Below are positions 8,948-18,162 of a stretch of DNA of 64,000 nt, in pieces. Each line of letters opens with the position of its first letter. The first letter of the stretch is position 1. Location: contig NZ_WKLH01000005.1 in assembly GCF_010882175.1 (NCBI RefSeq), positions 186,001 to 250,000 of the forward strand. The letters are read 5' to 3'. A model generated the notes under the pieces. That model was given only the letters and a program-made list of their open reading frames with translations, did no database searches and was not told where the DNA came from. This stretch comes from Mangrovibacterium lignilyticum. GTDB lineage: Bacteria; Bacteroidota; Bacteroidia; Bacteroidales; Prolixibacteraceae. Made by a program: the position numbers and the translations under genes.

Positions 8948-10375
8948 ATGGAAAGAAGAGATTTTCTGAAATATAATTCGTTGGCGTTAGCCGGAGTGTT
9001 GACCGGCTCAGTTTGGAATGCAACAGCTGCTTCAAAGGCAACTTTTGTTAGCAATCGTCCGCCTGTTGGGAAACGTCATTTCACCAGCAAAGCTGTTGAA
9101 AAAACGATCGCTGAAGTCCAAAAACACATTTCCAATCCTGAATTGGGCTGGATGTTTGAAAACTGTTTTCCGAATACGCTGGATACCACCGTTGATTTTG
9201 AAATGGTAGACGGCAAACCGGATACTTTCGTCATTACAGGGGATATTCATGCCATGTGGCTGCGTGATTCGACCGCACAGGTTTGGCCTTATTTACCGTT
9301 GGTTAAAGACGACAATCAACTGGACCTGTTGTTTCGGGGCGTATTGAGCCGTCAGGCGGAATGTATCCTGATCGATCCTTATGCCAATGCGTTCAATAAG
9401 GGAGCGACAGGCAGTGAATGGGAGACAGACAATACGGAAATGAAACCGGAGCTGCACGAACGCAAATGGGAAATTGACTCGCTGTGTTACCCTGTTCGCT
9501 TATTGTATCATTACTGGAAGACTTCCGGAAACACCAGCTGCTTCACTGAAGATTGGCACAAGGTTTTCCGGTCTGTTTTGGAGACTTTCAAAAAGCAACA
9601 GCGCAAAGCAGACAAAGGAGACTATTATTTCACCAGAAATACACCTAAACCAACTGATTCATTGTGTTGCGGCGGTTATGGGAATCCGGTTAAGCCTGTG
9701 GGCTTGATCGTATCTTCATTCCGTCCTTCTGATGATGCGACCGTGTTGCCGTTTTTGATACCGTCAAACTTCTTTGCGGTAACAATTTTAGGACACATGG
9801 CCGAGATTGCCCGCGAAGTCTACAACGATGAGTCGTTGGCAAAAGAAGCGGAGACTTTGGCTGCTGAAGTAAACGCAGCAATTCAAAAATATGCGGTGGC
9901 CGAGCGCACCGATTTTGGAAAAGTATTGGCTTTTGAAGTCGATGGTTTCGGAAACCAATTGTTTATGGACGACGCCAATATCCCAAGTTTGCTGGCGTTG
10001 CCGTACCTGGGCGCTTTAAGTATTGATGATTCGCTCTATCAAAATACCCGTAAACTGGTATTGAGCGATGCCAACCCTTGGTATTTCAAAGGAAAAGCCG
10101 GCGAAGGAATTGGCGGCCCACACGTAGGTTCTGAAATGATCTGGCCAATGAGTATTGTGATGCGGGCAATGACTTCGACCGATGAAGAAGAAATTAAACA
10201 ATGTTTGAAAACCTTGGTGGCTACTCATGCGGGAACTGGTTTCATGCACGAAACCTTCCACATGGACGATGCCACAAACTTTACCCGCAGTTGGTTTGCC
10301 TGGGCGAATACGCTGTTCGGCGAACTGATTGTAAAACTATACCACGAGCGACCAGAATTACTGAGAGCGATATAG
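8948..10375 (+). CDS. exo-alpha-1,6-mannosidase, GH125
   Basis: Removes non-reducing alpha-1,6-linked mannose, as found on the core of N-glycans. The 475-residue protein begins with a twin-arginine-like signal, ERRDFLKYNSLALAG, so it is probably exported folded. GH125 landmarks are TGDIHAMWLRDSTAQVWPY, the segment ERKWEIDSLCYPVRL, and the C-terminal GTGFMHETFHMDD and TRSWFAWANTLFGEL. Length and these segments match family GH125 (formerly DUF1237). It is preceded by a 173-bp gap with a terminator-like hairpin and followed after 39 bp by the GH2 gene. The GH20, GH125 and GH2 set is typical of N-glycan utilisation loci in gut and environmental Bacteroidota. Confidence 0.93.
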   Translation: MERRDFLKYNSLALAGVLTGSVWNATAASKATFVSNRPPVGKRHFTSKAVEKTIAEVQKHISNPELGWMFENCFPNTLDTTVDFEMVDGKPDTFVITGDIHAMWLRDSTAQVWPYLPLVKDDNQLDLLFRGVLSRQAECILIDPYANAFNKGATGSEWETDNTEMKPELHERKWEIDSLCYPVRLLYHYWKTSGNTSCFTEDWHKVFRSVLETFKKQQRKADKGDYYFTRNTPKPTDSLCCGGYGNPVKPVGLIVSSFRPSDDATVLPFLIPSNFFAVTILGHMAEIAREVYNDESLAKEAETLAAEVNAAIQKYAVAERTDFGKVLAFEVDGFGNQLFMDDANIPSLLALPYLGALSIDDSLYQNTRKLVLSDANPWYFKGKAGEGIGGPHVGSEMIWPMSIVMRAMTSTDEEEIKQCLKTLVATHAGTGFMHETFHMDDATNFTRSWFAWANTLFGELIVKLYHERPELLRAI

Positions 10376-10414
10376 TTCGAGAATGATAATTGACTGTAAA
10401 AGAAAGGATAAAAA

Positions 10415-13057
10415 ATGAATCGTTTTACCCTAAAATTAGCCGGTATACTTTGTCTGCTGGCTGTAATCGTAATACCGCCGAAGGTGTCGGCAACGGTAGT
10501 GGAGTTGAATAAGAACTGGAAGAGTGCATCGATTGCCAAAGTGAAAGCCTCGGGTGAGCAAATTTCTGTTTCCGGCTTCAACCTGAAAAAATGGAAACCG
10601 GCTATTGTTCCCGGAACCGTGTTAACCAACATGCTGGAGTGGGGCGAAGTTCCCGATCCGTTTTATGGCATGAACAACAATGAGATCAAAGATATTTACG
10701 AAACCGGACGCGACCATTACACATATTGGTTTGCGAACGATTTTCAGCAAAAAGCGCAAAAAGGCGAACAGGTGTGGTTGCACTTCCGCGGTGTAAACTA
10801 CAGTTGCGATATCTATTTAAACGGTAAAAAAGTAAATGCCGAACGCCACTACGGCATGTACCTGCGTCAAACTTATAACGTAACCAAACTACTGGCAGCC
10901 GACGGTAATAACCGTTTAGCGGTGATCGTTTACCCGGTCGATCCGGTTGGTAATCCCAACGGCGGTCAAGGTGGTGACGGTACAATTGCTAAAAGTGTTT
11001 CGCTGCAATATGTAGCGGGTTGGGACTGGATTCAACCTATTCGGGACCGCAACACTGGTATTTGGGACAAAGTAACCGTAGAAACAACCAAAGCCGTTAA
11101 CCTGCAAAATCCGCATGTTATTACGCGTGTACCGGGTGTTCGTACACCGGGAGCAACGCAGGCTCCGGCGAACATTGAAACATCAACTGAGTTGGTGAAT
11201 GCATCTTCATTGGCCGTAACCGGTAAGGTTGTGGTTGAAATTGCCGGACAAAAAGTTGAAAAGGAAGTTTCGCTAGCTGCTAATTCAACCAGTGAAATTC
11301 AGTTGCCAAACATTGAAGTTAGCAATCCTAGATTGTGGTGGCCAAACGGTTATGGTGAGCACAACCTGTACACCATGAGCATGAAGGTTTACCTGGACGG
11401 GCAACTGTCGGATGAAGAAGAAATTGAAGTTGGTATCCGCGAAATTCAGCATAGGTGGAACGATCATACCCGCAGTATGCAGATTTCGGTGAACGGACAA
11501 AAGATATTTATTAAAGGTGGAAACTGGATTATCTCGGATGCGATGTTGCGTTTTACCCCTGAACGTTACGATGCAGAGATTCGTTACCACCGCGATATGA
11601 ACCTGAACCTGATTCGTATTTGGGGAGGAGCACTTCCTGAGCGTCCCGAGTTTTACGATGCTTGTAACAAATACGGTATGCTGGTTATCCAGGATTTCTG
11701 GATGTCGGGCGACTGTAACGGACGTTGGGTTGATCCGATGAAAAAAGAAGACCAATGGACTCGTCGCAAATACCCGGACGATCATAACCTGTTTGTCGAA
11801 TCAGCTGCCGATGTGGTGAAAATGATTCGTAACAATCCTTCGCTGGCCATCTGGTGTGGTGGAAACGAAATTGCTCCGCCGCAGGATATTTTAGCAGCCC
11901 TGAAAGATTCGCTGGATGAACTGGATGGTACACGCTGGTTTATCGAGTATTCAAACTCAGACAGCATGTCGTATAATTTCATTGGCGGCAATGGTGACGG
12001 TCCTTACGGCATTCAACCGGATTCTATCTTTTGGCAACATCGCACCTGGCCGTTTAACTCCGAGGTGGGTTCGGTTGGCGTTGGCGATGCAACTTCATTG
12101 AAACGTTTCCTGCCTAAAGAAAACCAGGTTGTCCCGGTTGAAAAAGCCAACAGCGAGGCTGTGACAGATGACGTTTGGACTTACCACAAATACATTGGTT
12201 ATGGAAACTCGATGGAACCATATGGTGGTGCTGAGAATATGGAGCAATTTGCGAAAACAGCGCAATTGGTCAACTACAACCAGTATCGGGCATTGATGGA
12301 AGGTTTTAGCTCGCACATGTGGGACTGGTACACCGGAACAATTATCTGGAAGACTCAGAACCCATGGACGGCCTTACGCGGACAAATGTACGATTATTAC
12401 CTCGATCCGAATGCCTGTTTGTTTGGAACACGTGTTGGTAGCCAGCCGATTCATGCCATGTGTAATCCGGTGGATAAGATGGTGACTGTGGTGAATAACA
12501 GTTTCGGTCAGGTGAACGACCTGATGTTGGTGATCAAAGCTTACGATATGGCCGGCAAAGAATATCCGATTACACAGGTATTTGTATATAGCGGTCCGAC
12601 ATCTGTGAAGAAGATCATGTCGGTTGACTCAGCATTGAAAAAAGCAGGTGTGGAGAAAGACGGTGTCTTCCTGCAATTGCAATTGTTGGATCACAATCAG
12701 AAGCTGATCTCCGATAACTTCTACTGGTATCCGAATGCCGAAGGAAAATACAGTGGATTACAAGAGCTCGCTGCTTCGCAATTGAAGGTCGTGGCAACAA
12801 AAGCAGGCGACCACAAAGTGAAAGTTGTGCTTAAAAATCCGGAAGGAGCTCCGGTTGCATTCTTTAACCACTTGGCGATTGTTGACGCGAAAACAAAGGA
12901 ACGAGTATTGCCGGTTTTCGCCGACGATAACTATGTTTCTGTTGTTCCCGGATCCGAAAAAACAATTATCATCGATTGTCCGCAAGCCGAATCTTCGAAC
13001 TGGGAATTATCTGTCGATGGTTATAATTTAGAACAAGGATATTTTAATATCAAATAG
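10415..13057 (+). CDS. GH2 beta-mannosidase-like enzyme (mannosylglycoprotein endo-beta-mannosidase or exo-beta-glucosaminidase type)
   Basis: A secreted 880-residue glycosidase with an N-terminal signal peptide (LAGILCLLAVIVIPP, then SATVVELN). It has the GH2 order: a sugar-binding jelly roll with WLHFRGVNYSCDIYLNGK, an Ig-like domain, and a TIM barrel with NLIRIWGGALPERPEFYD. The acid/base is Glu485 in LAIWCGGNEIAPP and the likely nucleophile is Glu550 in FNSEVGSVG. The CGGNE-xxPP form is seen in the GH2 branch that holds plant mannosylglycoprotein endo-beta-mannosidase and exo-beta-glucosaminidases, rather than classic beta-galactosidases. Given its neighbours, hydrolysis of the core Man-beta-1,4-GlcNAc is the best guess. 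It is the last gene of the operon and is followed by a strong terminator. Confidence 0.85.
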   Translation: MNRFTLKLAGILCLLAVIVIPPKVSATVVELNKNWKSASIAKVKASGEQISVSGFNLKKWKPAIVPGTVLTNMLEWGEVPDPFYGMNNNEIKDIYETGRDHYTYWFANDFQQKAQKGEQVWLHFRGVNYSCDIYLNGKKVNAERHYGMYLRQTYNVTKLLAADGNNRLAVIVYPVDPVGNPNGGQGGDGTIAKSVSLQYVAGWDWIQPIRDRNTGIWDKVTVETTKAVNLQNPHVITRVPGVRTPGATQAPANIETSTELVNASSLAVTGKVVVEIAGQKVEKEVSLAANSTSEIQLPNIEVSNPRLWWPNGYGEHNLYTMSMKVYLDGQLSDEEEIEVGIREIQHRWNDHTRSMQISVNGQKIFIKGGNWIISDAMLRFTPERYDAEIRYHRDMNLNLIRIWGGALPERPEFYDACNKYGMLVIQDFWMSGDCNGRWVDPMKKEDQWTRRKYPDDHNLFVESAADVVKMIRNNPSLAIWCGGNEIAPPQDILAALKDSLDELDGTRWFIEYSNSDSMSYNFIGGNGDGPYGIQPDSIFWQHRTWPFNSEVGSVGVGDATSLKRFLPKENQVVPVEKANSEAVTDDVWTYHKYIGYGNSMEPYGGAENMEQFAKTAQLVNYNQYRALMEGFSSHMWDWYTGTIIWKTQNPWTALRGQMYDYYLDPNACLFGTRVGSQPIHAMCNPVDKMVTVVNNSFGQVNDLMLVIKAYDMAGKEYPITQVFVYSGPTSVKKIMSVDSALKKAGVEKDGVFLQLQLLDHNQKLISDNFYWYPNAEGKYSGLQELAASQLKVVATKAGDHKVKVVLKNPEGAPVAFFNHLAIVDAKTKERVLPVFADDNYVSVVPGSEKTIIIDCPQAESSNWELSVDGYNLEQGYFNIK

Positions 13058-13083
13058 CATCTTTTACATTTTAAGAATCCTCG

Positions 13084-13118
13084 AGCCCCCAGCTTTCAGC
13101 CAGTTGGGGGCTTTTTTT
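13084..13118 (+). terminator. rho-independent terminator of the N-glycan operon
   Basis: An 11-bp stem (AGCCCCCAGCT / AGTTGGGGGCT, with one wobble) has a 7-base loop and a run of seven T. It begins 27 bp after the GH2 stop codon. Confidence 0.93.
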
Positions 13119-13184
13119 GGTTGCGATCACTTTTCCTTAATGTTTCTTTAATCTTCAGTTAACGCATATGTGTTGATATGACAT

Positions 13185-13192
13185 TAACTTTG
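13185..13192 (+). promoter_or_regulatory. candidate -7 box of a short intergenic transcript
   Basis: TAACTTTG matches TAnnTTTG. About 90 bp downstream is a terminator with no gene between, so this could drive a small RNA. No good -33 element was recognised. Confidence 0.35.
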
Positions 13193-13198
13193 TAGTAG

Positions 13199-13284
13199 AT
13201 TTTATTTCATAAGTTTAGGTTTGATTAGTTTTATTGGTTTAGTTAGGTTTGAAAAGGGTAGATAGAGATCTGCTCTTTTTTTTT
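13199..13284 (+). ncRNA. candidate small RNA of about 85 nt
   Basis: The stretch between the candidate -7 box and the terminator has no open frame. It contains two related blocks, TTTAGGTTTGATTAG and TTTAGTTAGGTTTGA, then an intrinsic terminator. The only support is the promoter-terminator pairing. Confidence 0.3.
13252..13284 (+). terminator. intrinsic terminator upstream of the first 21-bp array
   Basis: An 11-bp stem including wobble pairs (AAAAGGGTAGA / TCTGCTCTTTT) has a TAGAGA loop and continues into a nine-base T run. Confidence 0.65.
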
Positions 13285-13377
13285 GCTCTAAACTGAAGCC
13301 AAATTCCAGAAAAGGAACACATGATTGTTCTTCACCCCTAAAGAAACGAGCTTGATCAGGCGACAAAACGACGAAAT

Positions 13378-13575
13378 CAGTCAAAAATGGCCTTCTGTTG
13401 AATAATATACCCATTTCTACGATCGTACTAGCTACATCTACGATCGAAGTTGCGTCATCTTCGACTAAAGAAAATTCATCTTTTATCGAAGTTAGCTAAA
13501 AACAGATCGAAGTCGACCGTTTATTGCTTGAAGATGGTTCAGCTTGGAAATGATATGTTTTGAATATCGTCGAAG
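13378..13575 (+). repeat. degenerate 21-bp tandem array 1 with leader
   Basis: A core hexamer recurs exactly every 21 bp: TCGTAC at 13423, TCGAAG at 13444, CTAAAG at 13465, TCGAAG at 13486 and 13507, TTGAAG at 13528, a degenerate unit at 13549, and TCGAAG at 13570. There are no insertions or deletions. The leader at 13378-13412, ending TTGAATAATATACCC, matches the leader of array 2 at 27 of 35 ungapped positions, and the next 14 bases match at 11. The array ends about 50 bp before the SGNH esterase start. On the minus strand, leader and units read as an open heptad-like frame (GILFNRRPFL and beyond), but no start codon or known protein supports coding. Confidence 0.85.
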
Positions 13576-13622
13576 CCAACGGTTTTCTTTTTAATTTTGA
13601 TGGATTCAAAAATAAACCCAAT

Positions 13623-14720
13623 ATGAAAACACCAACAATTTATCTTTTGGCGGGTATTTTCCTGCTTTGTCTTTCTTGTAACCCGAAAATTCTTTCAATT
13701 AAAAATTCAGACAATCCGGCATTTCGTTATGCCGGGCGAGTTGATTTTACGACTGAAGGTGAAGGCATTTTAATCGGAGCAGCGTCGTCGGTTTCCTTCG
13801 CTATTGACGGCGATAGCTGTTACGTCGGCCTGAAAAACGGGCCAAACGGATCTGCTCACAACTTTGTTGTTTTTGAAGTTGACGGAGACTATCAAGGTCG
13901 TTTCAAGGTTGAAGGTGATTCTTTAAGTTGGCTGTCAGTTCCCATCACGGAAAAAGGAGGCAGTCATGTTATCACTGTTTATAAAGCCACCGAGGCAGCT
14001 ATTGGTGACATTTTGTTTGCCGGGACAAAAGTTTTTGGCTTGAGAGACTTGCCTCAGGAACCGGAGTTGAAAATTGAATTCATCGGGAATTCCATTACTT
14101 GCGGGATGGGCGTCGATCTGGAGGAAGTTCCATGCGGCGAGGGAGAGTGGTACGATCAGCACAACGCTTATCTCGCATACGGACCGAGGATTGCACGGGC
14201 GTTGGAAGCCCGGTTTATGCTTAGTTCTGTTTCCGGAATTGGCATGTACCGGACCTGGAATATGGAAGAACCATCGATGCCGGCTGTTTATGAAAATCGA
14301 TATTTGAATACTGATTCAACGAAGCAGTGGGATTTCAACCGGTTTACGCCTGACATTGTTAGTATTTGCCTGGCGACAAATGATTTCTCAGAAGGTGATG
14401 AAGAACATGAGCGTCAGCCTTTTTCGGAGGAAAAGTTCATAACGACGTACATCAATTTTGTAAACACCTTGTACGGTCACTATCCAAATGCACAGCTTGT
14501 TTTGTTGAGCAGTCCGGTTTTTGAAGAGGCTAAGAATGAATTATTAATGAAGTGCCTGCAGGAAATTCAGGATCATTTCAATTCAAAAAATCCTCAAAAA
14601 CCAATTCAAATCTATGAATTTCACGATATCGTAGGCCATGGCTGTACCGGCCATCCGGATAAAGATGATCAACAACAAATGGCAGAGCAATTGTTCCCGT
14701 TTTTTCAATCCTTACTTTAA
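13623..14720 (+). CDS. SGNH/GDSL esterase of the CE2 type, lipoprotein
   Basis: A probable carbohydrate O-deacetylase acting outside the cytoplasm. The ATG at 13623 was chosen because it begins a clean lipoprotein signal (MKTPTIYLLAGIFLLCLSC, lipobox Cys19); an upstream TTG in the same frame lies in the 21-bp array. The N-terminal half (about 35-145) is a jelly-roll domain as in CE2 enzymes. The catalytic domain has IEFIGNSITCGMG with Ser157, a block with LATNDFS, and GCTGHPDKDDQQ with His344. Length is 365 residues, as usual for CE2. It stands alone between two terminators and an array. The exact substrate (acetyl-xylan, acetyl-mannan or other) cannot be told. Confidence 0.85.
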   Translation: MKTPTIYLLAGIFLLCLSCNPKILSIKNSDNPAFRYAGRVDFTTEGEGILIGAASSVSFAIDGDSCYVGLKNGPNGSAHNFVVFEVDGDYQGRFKVEGDSLSWLSVPITEKGGSHVITVYKATEAAIGDILFAGTKVFGLRDLPQEPELKIEFIGNSITCGMGVDLEEVPCGEGEWYDQHNAYLAYGPRIARALEARFMLSSVSGIGMYRTWNMEEPSMPAVYENRYLNTDSTKQWDFNRFTPDIVSICLATNDFSEGDEEHERQPFSEEKFITTYINFVNTLYGHYPNAQLVLLSSPVFEEAKNELLMKCLQEIQDHFNSKNPQKPIQIYEFHDIVGHGCTGHPDKDDQQQMAEQLFPFFQSLL

Positions 14721-14750
14721 ATAACTCCGGATTCGATCCGATATATCACA

Positions 14751-14781
14751 AAAAAGGACAGTCGCAAACTGTCCTTTTTTT
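14751..14781. terminator. bidirectional terminator between convergent genes
   Basis: A 7-bp GC-containing stem (GGACAGT / ACTGTCC) with loop CGCAA is flanked by A and T runs on opposite sides. It can therefore stop the esterase transcript (+) and the thioredoxin transcript (-). Confidence 0.9.
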
Positions 14782-14808
14782 ATGAATGAATTGAAACGAT
14801 ATTGATTG

Positions 14809-15300
14809 TTATTGTTTGTTCTTCAATAAATGTGATTCGATGTTGTCAACAAACATTTGTCTTGTCTGATCTTTCGAGCGACCAATTCCGGCTGTCATCA
14901 TGGGTTTTCCTTCAACAGGAATATATAGGAAAGCCGGAATGCTTGTTATTCCAAAAACACCAGCTAATTCCCGTTCGTGCTGCGTGTCAATTTTATAGAC
15001 AATCAATTTGCCATCGTATTCTTTAGCCACATCTTCAAGTATTGGTCCGGCGATCTTGCAGGGGCCACACCAATCTGCGTAAAAATCAATGATCACTGGC
15101 TTTTTCCCCAGGAATTTCCATTCGTTTGGGGACTGCTCGTAATTCCAGACCTCTTTCAGGAATTGTTCTTTATTAATTAAACTAACGACTTTTTCGGCAT
15201 TGTCTTTGTTGTTTTTATCCGCACTTTGCGCTTTGTTTTCGCCAGCACAGCTTATAAGTGTGGTGAAAGCCAAAGTGAATAGTATTAAAAATTGTTTCAT
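14809..15300 (-). CDS. thioredoxin-domain lipoprotein
   Basis: An extracytoplasmic thiol oxidoreductase. The 163-residue protein has a lipoprotein signal (lipobox Cys18 in LISCAGEN), a polar linker, then a thioredoxin fold. The active site is WCGPC (Cys78, Cys81) in the segment IDFYADWCGPCK, and the cis-Pro is in TSIPAFLY. This is close to cytosolic thioredoxin in sequence but membrane-anchored, a common arrangement in Bacteroidota for periplasmic redox support. It is monocistronic and convergent with the esterase across a shared terminator. Substrate unknown. Confidence 0.9.
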   Translation of the reverse strand: MKQFLILFTLAFTTLISCAGENKAQSADKNNKDNAEKVVSLINKEQFLKEVWNYEQSPNEWKFLGKKPVIIDFYADWCGPCKIAGPILEDVAKEYDGKLIVYKIDTQHERELAGVFGITSIPAFLYIPVEGKPMMTAGIGRSKDQTRQMFVDNIESHLLKNKQ

Positions 15301-15853
15301 AGCTATTGTTTCTTGTTAATTAAGCTCTTAAATACAAATATAATTGATTGCAGGAATAAACAAGTCTAAAATTAGCTAATAAATGTAAATAGATAGATTT
15401 TTAAATATGTGTCGATTCTATCTTGGTTTGACGCAACCTTTTATTGATGTTTGAATCTTACCAGAGATTTAGAGACAATTGAGGCCTGATGTGCCTTTGA
15501 AATTGTCTCTGGTTTGACCTGCTAAATGGACAGGTAAGTTGCGATGGTAATGATATTTAGTTTGCATACAAAAGTGTTTATAGTTATTGATGGGGGAATA
15601 TTTTAAACATGATATGTGAGCTCAGCCCCGCTTTCAATTGAAGGCGGGGCTAATTTTTGCGAGAAGAAAGGATTCCGAATAAGATAAAGTATGGGACGGT
15701 TATTAAGTTTCTACAAGATACTGGAGTGAAAAAATGTTCTCTTTTGTGATAAAAGTGATGAAAATCAATGAATTTTGAGAACAAGATGATATGCTCTTTT
15801 TTATATCTATTGAAAAATGTATTTTACGCGTCCTGAAAACTTTATGACTGATT
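15301..15853. other. intergenic region with two strong hairpins
   Basis: No coding gene is seen. A 10-bp inverted repeat (AGAGACAATT / AATTGTCTCT) spans 15471-15510. A GC-rich stem (AGCCCCGC / GCGGGGCT) around TTTCAATTGAAG spans 15624-15651 and is followed by AATTTTT. The second looks like a plus-strand terminator, but no plus-strand gene precedes it, so a small transcript or a decayed gene may have lain here. Confidence 0.5.
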
Positions 15854-17947
15854 ATGAGAAGTATTTATGTTTTAATTGTCACAGCATTAATCCTGAGTGC
15901 CTGTGCTAACCCCAAATCAATGAATGATATTAGCAAAACTTTCGTTCCGGAAACACCGAAGTTGAGTTCAGATGTGATGACCCCGGAAGTTCTTTGGTCG
16001 TTTGGACGGGTAGGGAGTTCCTCGCTATCGCCCGACGGAAAAACAGCCTTGTTTGCTGTAACATATTTTAATATTGAGGAAAATAAAGGCTACCGTGAAT
16101 TATATTCAGTGCCTGCTGATGGCGGTGAAGTTGTGCAACTTACGAATACGGCCTCCAATGAGTCGGAACCCATGTGGCGTCCCGATGGAGAAAAGATTGG
16201 CTACATTTCCTCCGCTTCAGGCAGCGCTCAGCTTTGGGAAATGAATCCTGACGGATCCAATCCGGAACAGATCACAGACATTGAAGGTGGTATCAATAGT
16301 TTTAAATATTCACCCAATTCAAAAATGATCGCCTACGTTAAGCAGATCAAGTTGGATGATGATATTCACGATTTGTTTCCGGATATGGACAAAGCAAATG
16401 CCAGGCTGGAAAACGATTTAATGTATCGCCATTGGGACAAGTGGCACGATTACACCTACAATCATATTTTTATTGCTGAGTTGGGCCGTGAACGTGTTAA
16501 AGAAGGAAAAGATGTTCTGGAAGGTGAAAAATTTGATGCGCCTGATCGTCCGTTCGACGGTATTGAGCAGGTGGCTTGGAGTCCGGATTGTCAAACGGTG
16601 GTTTATTCAAGTAAAAAGCTAAAAGGGAAAGCCTATTCCGAAAGTACAAATACCGATTTGTATACCTATAACCTGGAAACCGGCAAAACCCGTAATTTAA
16701 CAGAGGCTCACAAAGGCTACGATAAAAACCCGACTTTCTCGCCCGATGGCAAACATTTGGCTTGGACAAGTATGGAGCGTGATGGTTACGAGTCGGATCA
16801 AACGCGCTTGTTTGTGATGAATATGGAAACCGGTGAAGAGAAAAATTACTCGGCCAACTGGGAACAAAATGCAACCCATTTAAGTTGGAGCCGCGACGGA
16901 CAGGCCATTTTCTTTATTAGTGATATTCATGCAACTGACGAGATTTATCGGTTGAGCCTGGCTGATGGCAAAATGCAGCGTTTGACCGAAGGTGTTCACA
17001 ATTATCAGACTGTCGAGGAAACAGCTAACGGCAAATTGTTAGCCTCAAAAGTTTCGATGTCGCAGCCTGCCGAGTTGTATTTAGTGGACATGGCATCCGG
17101 AAAAGATGAACCACTGACTGCAATCAATAAAGGGTTGATGGACCAGTTGGAAATGGGTAAGGTTGAAAGTCGTTGGGTAAAAACAGTCGACAATAAGGAT
17201 ATGTTGGTTTGGGTAATTTATCCGCCACACTTCGATCCAAACAAAAAATACCCGGCTATTTTGTATTGCCAGGGAGGTCCGCAAGGTACCGTGAGCCAGT
17301 TTTGGTCGTATCGTTGGAACTTCCAAATGATGGCAGCCAATGATTATATTATCGTTGCTCCCAACCGTCGCGGTCTGCCCGGGTTCGGAATGGAATGGCT
17401 TGAACAAATCAGTAAAGACTACGGTGGCTTGAACATTCAGGATTACTTGGCTGCGATTGATGATGTAGCTAAAGAACCGTATGTTGATGCGGATCGATTG
17501 GGTGCAGTTGGAGCCAGTTATGGCGGCTTTTCCGTGAACTACCTGGCCGGTCATAATGAGAGTAAACGCTTCAAAGCCTTTATTTCGCACTGCGGGATCT
17601 TCAACTTCGAACAGATGTATGTTACTACAGAGGAAATGTGGTTCGAAAATTGGGATATCGGTGGCCCTTATTGGGATAAATCGAATGCTGTGGCACAACG
17701 TTCGTACAGTTTTTCACCGCACTTGTTTGTTGAGAAATGGAATACTCCGATTTTGGTCATTACCGGTGAAAAGGATTTCCGTATTCCTTATACCCAGGGA
17801 ATGGGTGCTTATAATGCGGCAATCATGCGTGGAATTCCGGCTGAATTTTTGGTTTTTCCGGAAGAAAGTCATTGGGTTTCTTCCGCTCAAAACGGTATTG
17901 TTTGGCAGCGAGTCTTTAAAAATTGGCTCGATAAATGGTTAAAGTAG
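15854..17947 (+). CDS. S9-family prolyl oligopeptidase-type peptidase, lipoprotein
   Basis: An exopeptidase or oligopeptidase that probably trims peptides at the membrane. The 697-residue protein starts with a lipoprotein signal (LILSACAN, lipobox Cys17). It has an N-terminal beta-propeller with TolB/PD40-like SPDGK repeats (about 45-400) and an alpha/beta hydrolase domain. The triad is Ser555 in GASYGGF, Asp641 in GEKDFRIPY and His673 in EESHWV. Size and motifs fit the DPP5/S9C group of Bacteroidota dipeptidyl peptidases. It is monocistronic, with hairpins upstream and its own terminator. Confidence 0.9.
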   Translation: MRSIYVLIVTALILSACANPKSMNDISKTFVPETPKLSSDVMTPEVLWSFGRVGSSSLSPDGKTALFAVTYFNIEENKGYRELYSVPADGGEVVQLTNTASNESEPMWRPDGEKIGYISSASGSAQLWEMNPDGSNPEQITDIEGGINSFKYSPNSKMIAYVKQIKLDDDIHDLFPDMDKANARLENDLMYRHWDKWHDYTYNHIFIAELGRERVKEGKDVLEGEKFDAPDRPFDGIEQVAWSPDCQTVVYSSKKLKGKAYSESTNTDLYTYNLETGKTRNLTEAHKGYDKNPTFSPDGKHLAWTSMERDGYESDQTRLFVMNMETGEEKNYSANWEQNATHLSWSRDGQAIFFISDIHATDEIYRLSLADGKMQRLTEGVHNYQTVEETANGKLLASKVSMSQPAELYLVDMASGKDEPLTAINKGLMDQLEMGKVESRWVKTVDNKDMLVWVIYPPHFDPNKKYPAILYCQGGPQGTVSQFWSYRWNFQMMAANDYIIVAPNRRGLPGFGMEWLEQISKDYGGLNIQDYLAAIDDVAKEPYVDADRLGAVGASYGGFSVNYLAGHNESKRFKAFISHCGIFNFEQMYVTTEEMWFENWDIGGPYWDKSNAVAQRSYSFSPHLFVEKWNTPILVITGEKDFRIPYTQGMGAYNAAIMRGIPAEFLVFPEESHWVSSAQNGIVWQRVFKNWLDKWLK

Positions 17948-17964
17948 AATTTGATACAATATAG

Positions 17965-17999
17965 AAAAGAGTCATTTCCATGAGGGAATGACTCTTTTT
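17965..17999 (+). terminator. terminator of the S9 peptidase gene
   Basis: A near-perfect inverted repeat (AAAAGAGTCATTTCC / GGAATGACTCTTTTT) has a 5-base loop, ends in a T run, and lies 18 bp after the stop codon. Confidence 0.9.
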
Positions 18000-18150
18000 G
18001 GTTTTTGGGAATCCTTTATTTGCTTTTAATTCGATTCTTTTTCAACATGGAACTTCCTTTTTGTTGTATCGTTGATGTAACCGTTTTTCGAAATCTGCAA
18101 TCGCAAAAAACACCAACTCCTTTTAATATCAGTGCATGCTCCAAATTTGC

Positions 18151-18158
18151 TATCTTTG
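18151..18158 (+). promoter_or_regulatory. -7 box of rnpB
   Basis: TATCTTTG matches TAnnTTTG exactly and ends five bases before the predicted 5' end of RNase P RNA, as expected for a Bacteroidota promoter. Confidence 0.75.
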
Positions 18159-18162
18159 CGCC

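Noticed and set aside
13202-13414. A 70-codon minus-strand frame next to array 1
   Set aside because: It overlaps the candidate small RNA and the leader. Only the G-I-L-F-N-x-x-P-F-L part is shared with array 2, and the rest has no family features.
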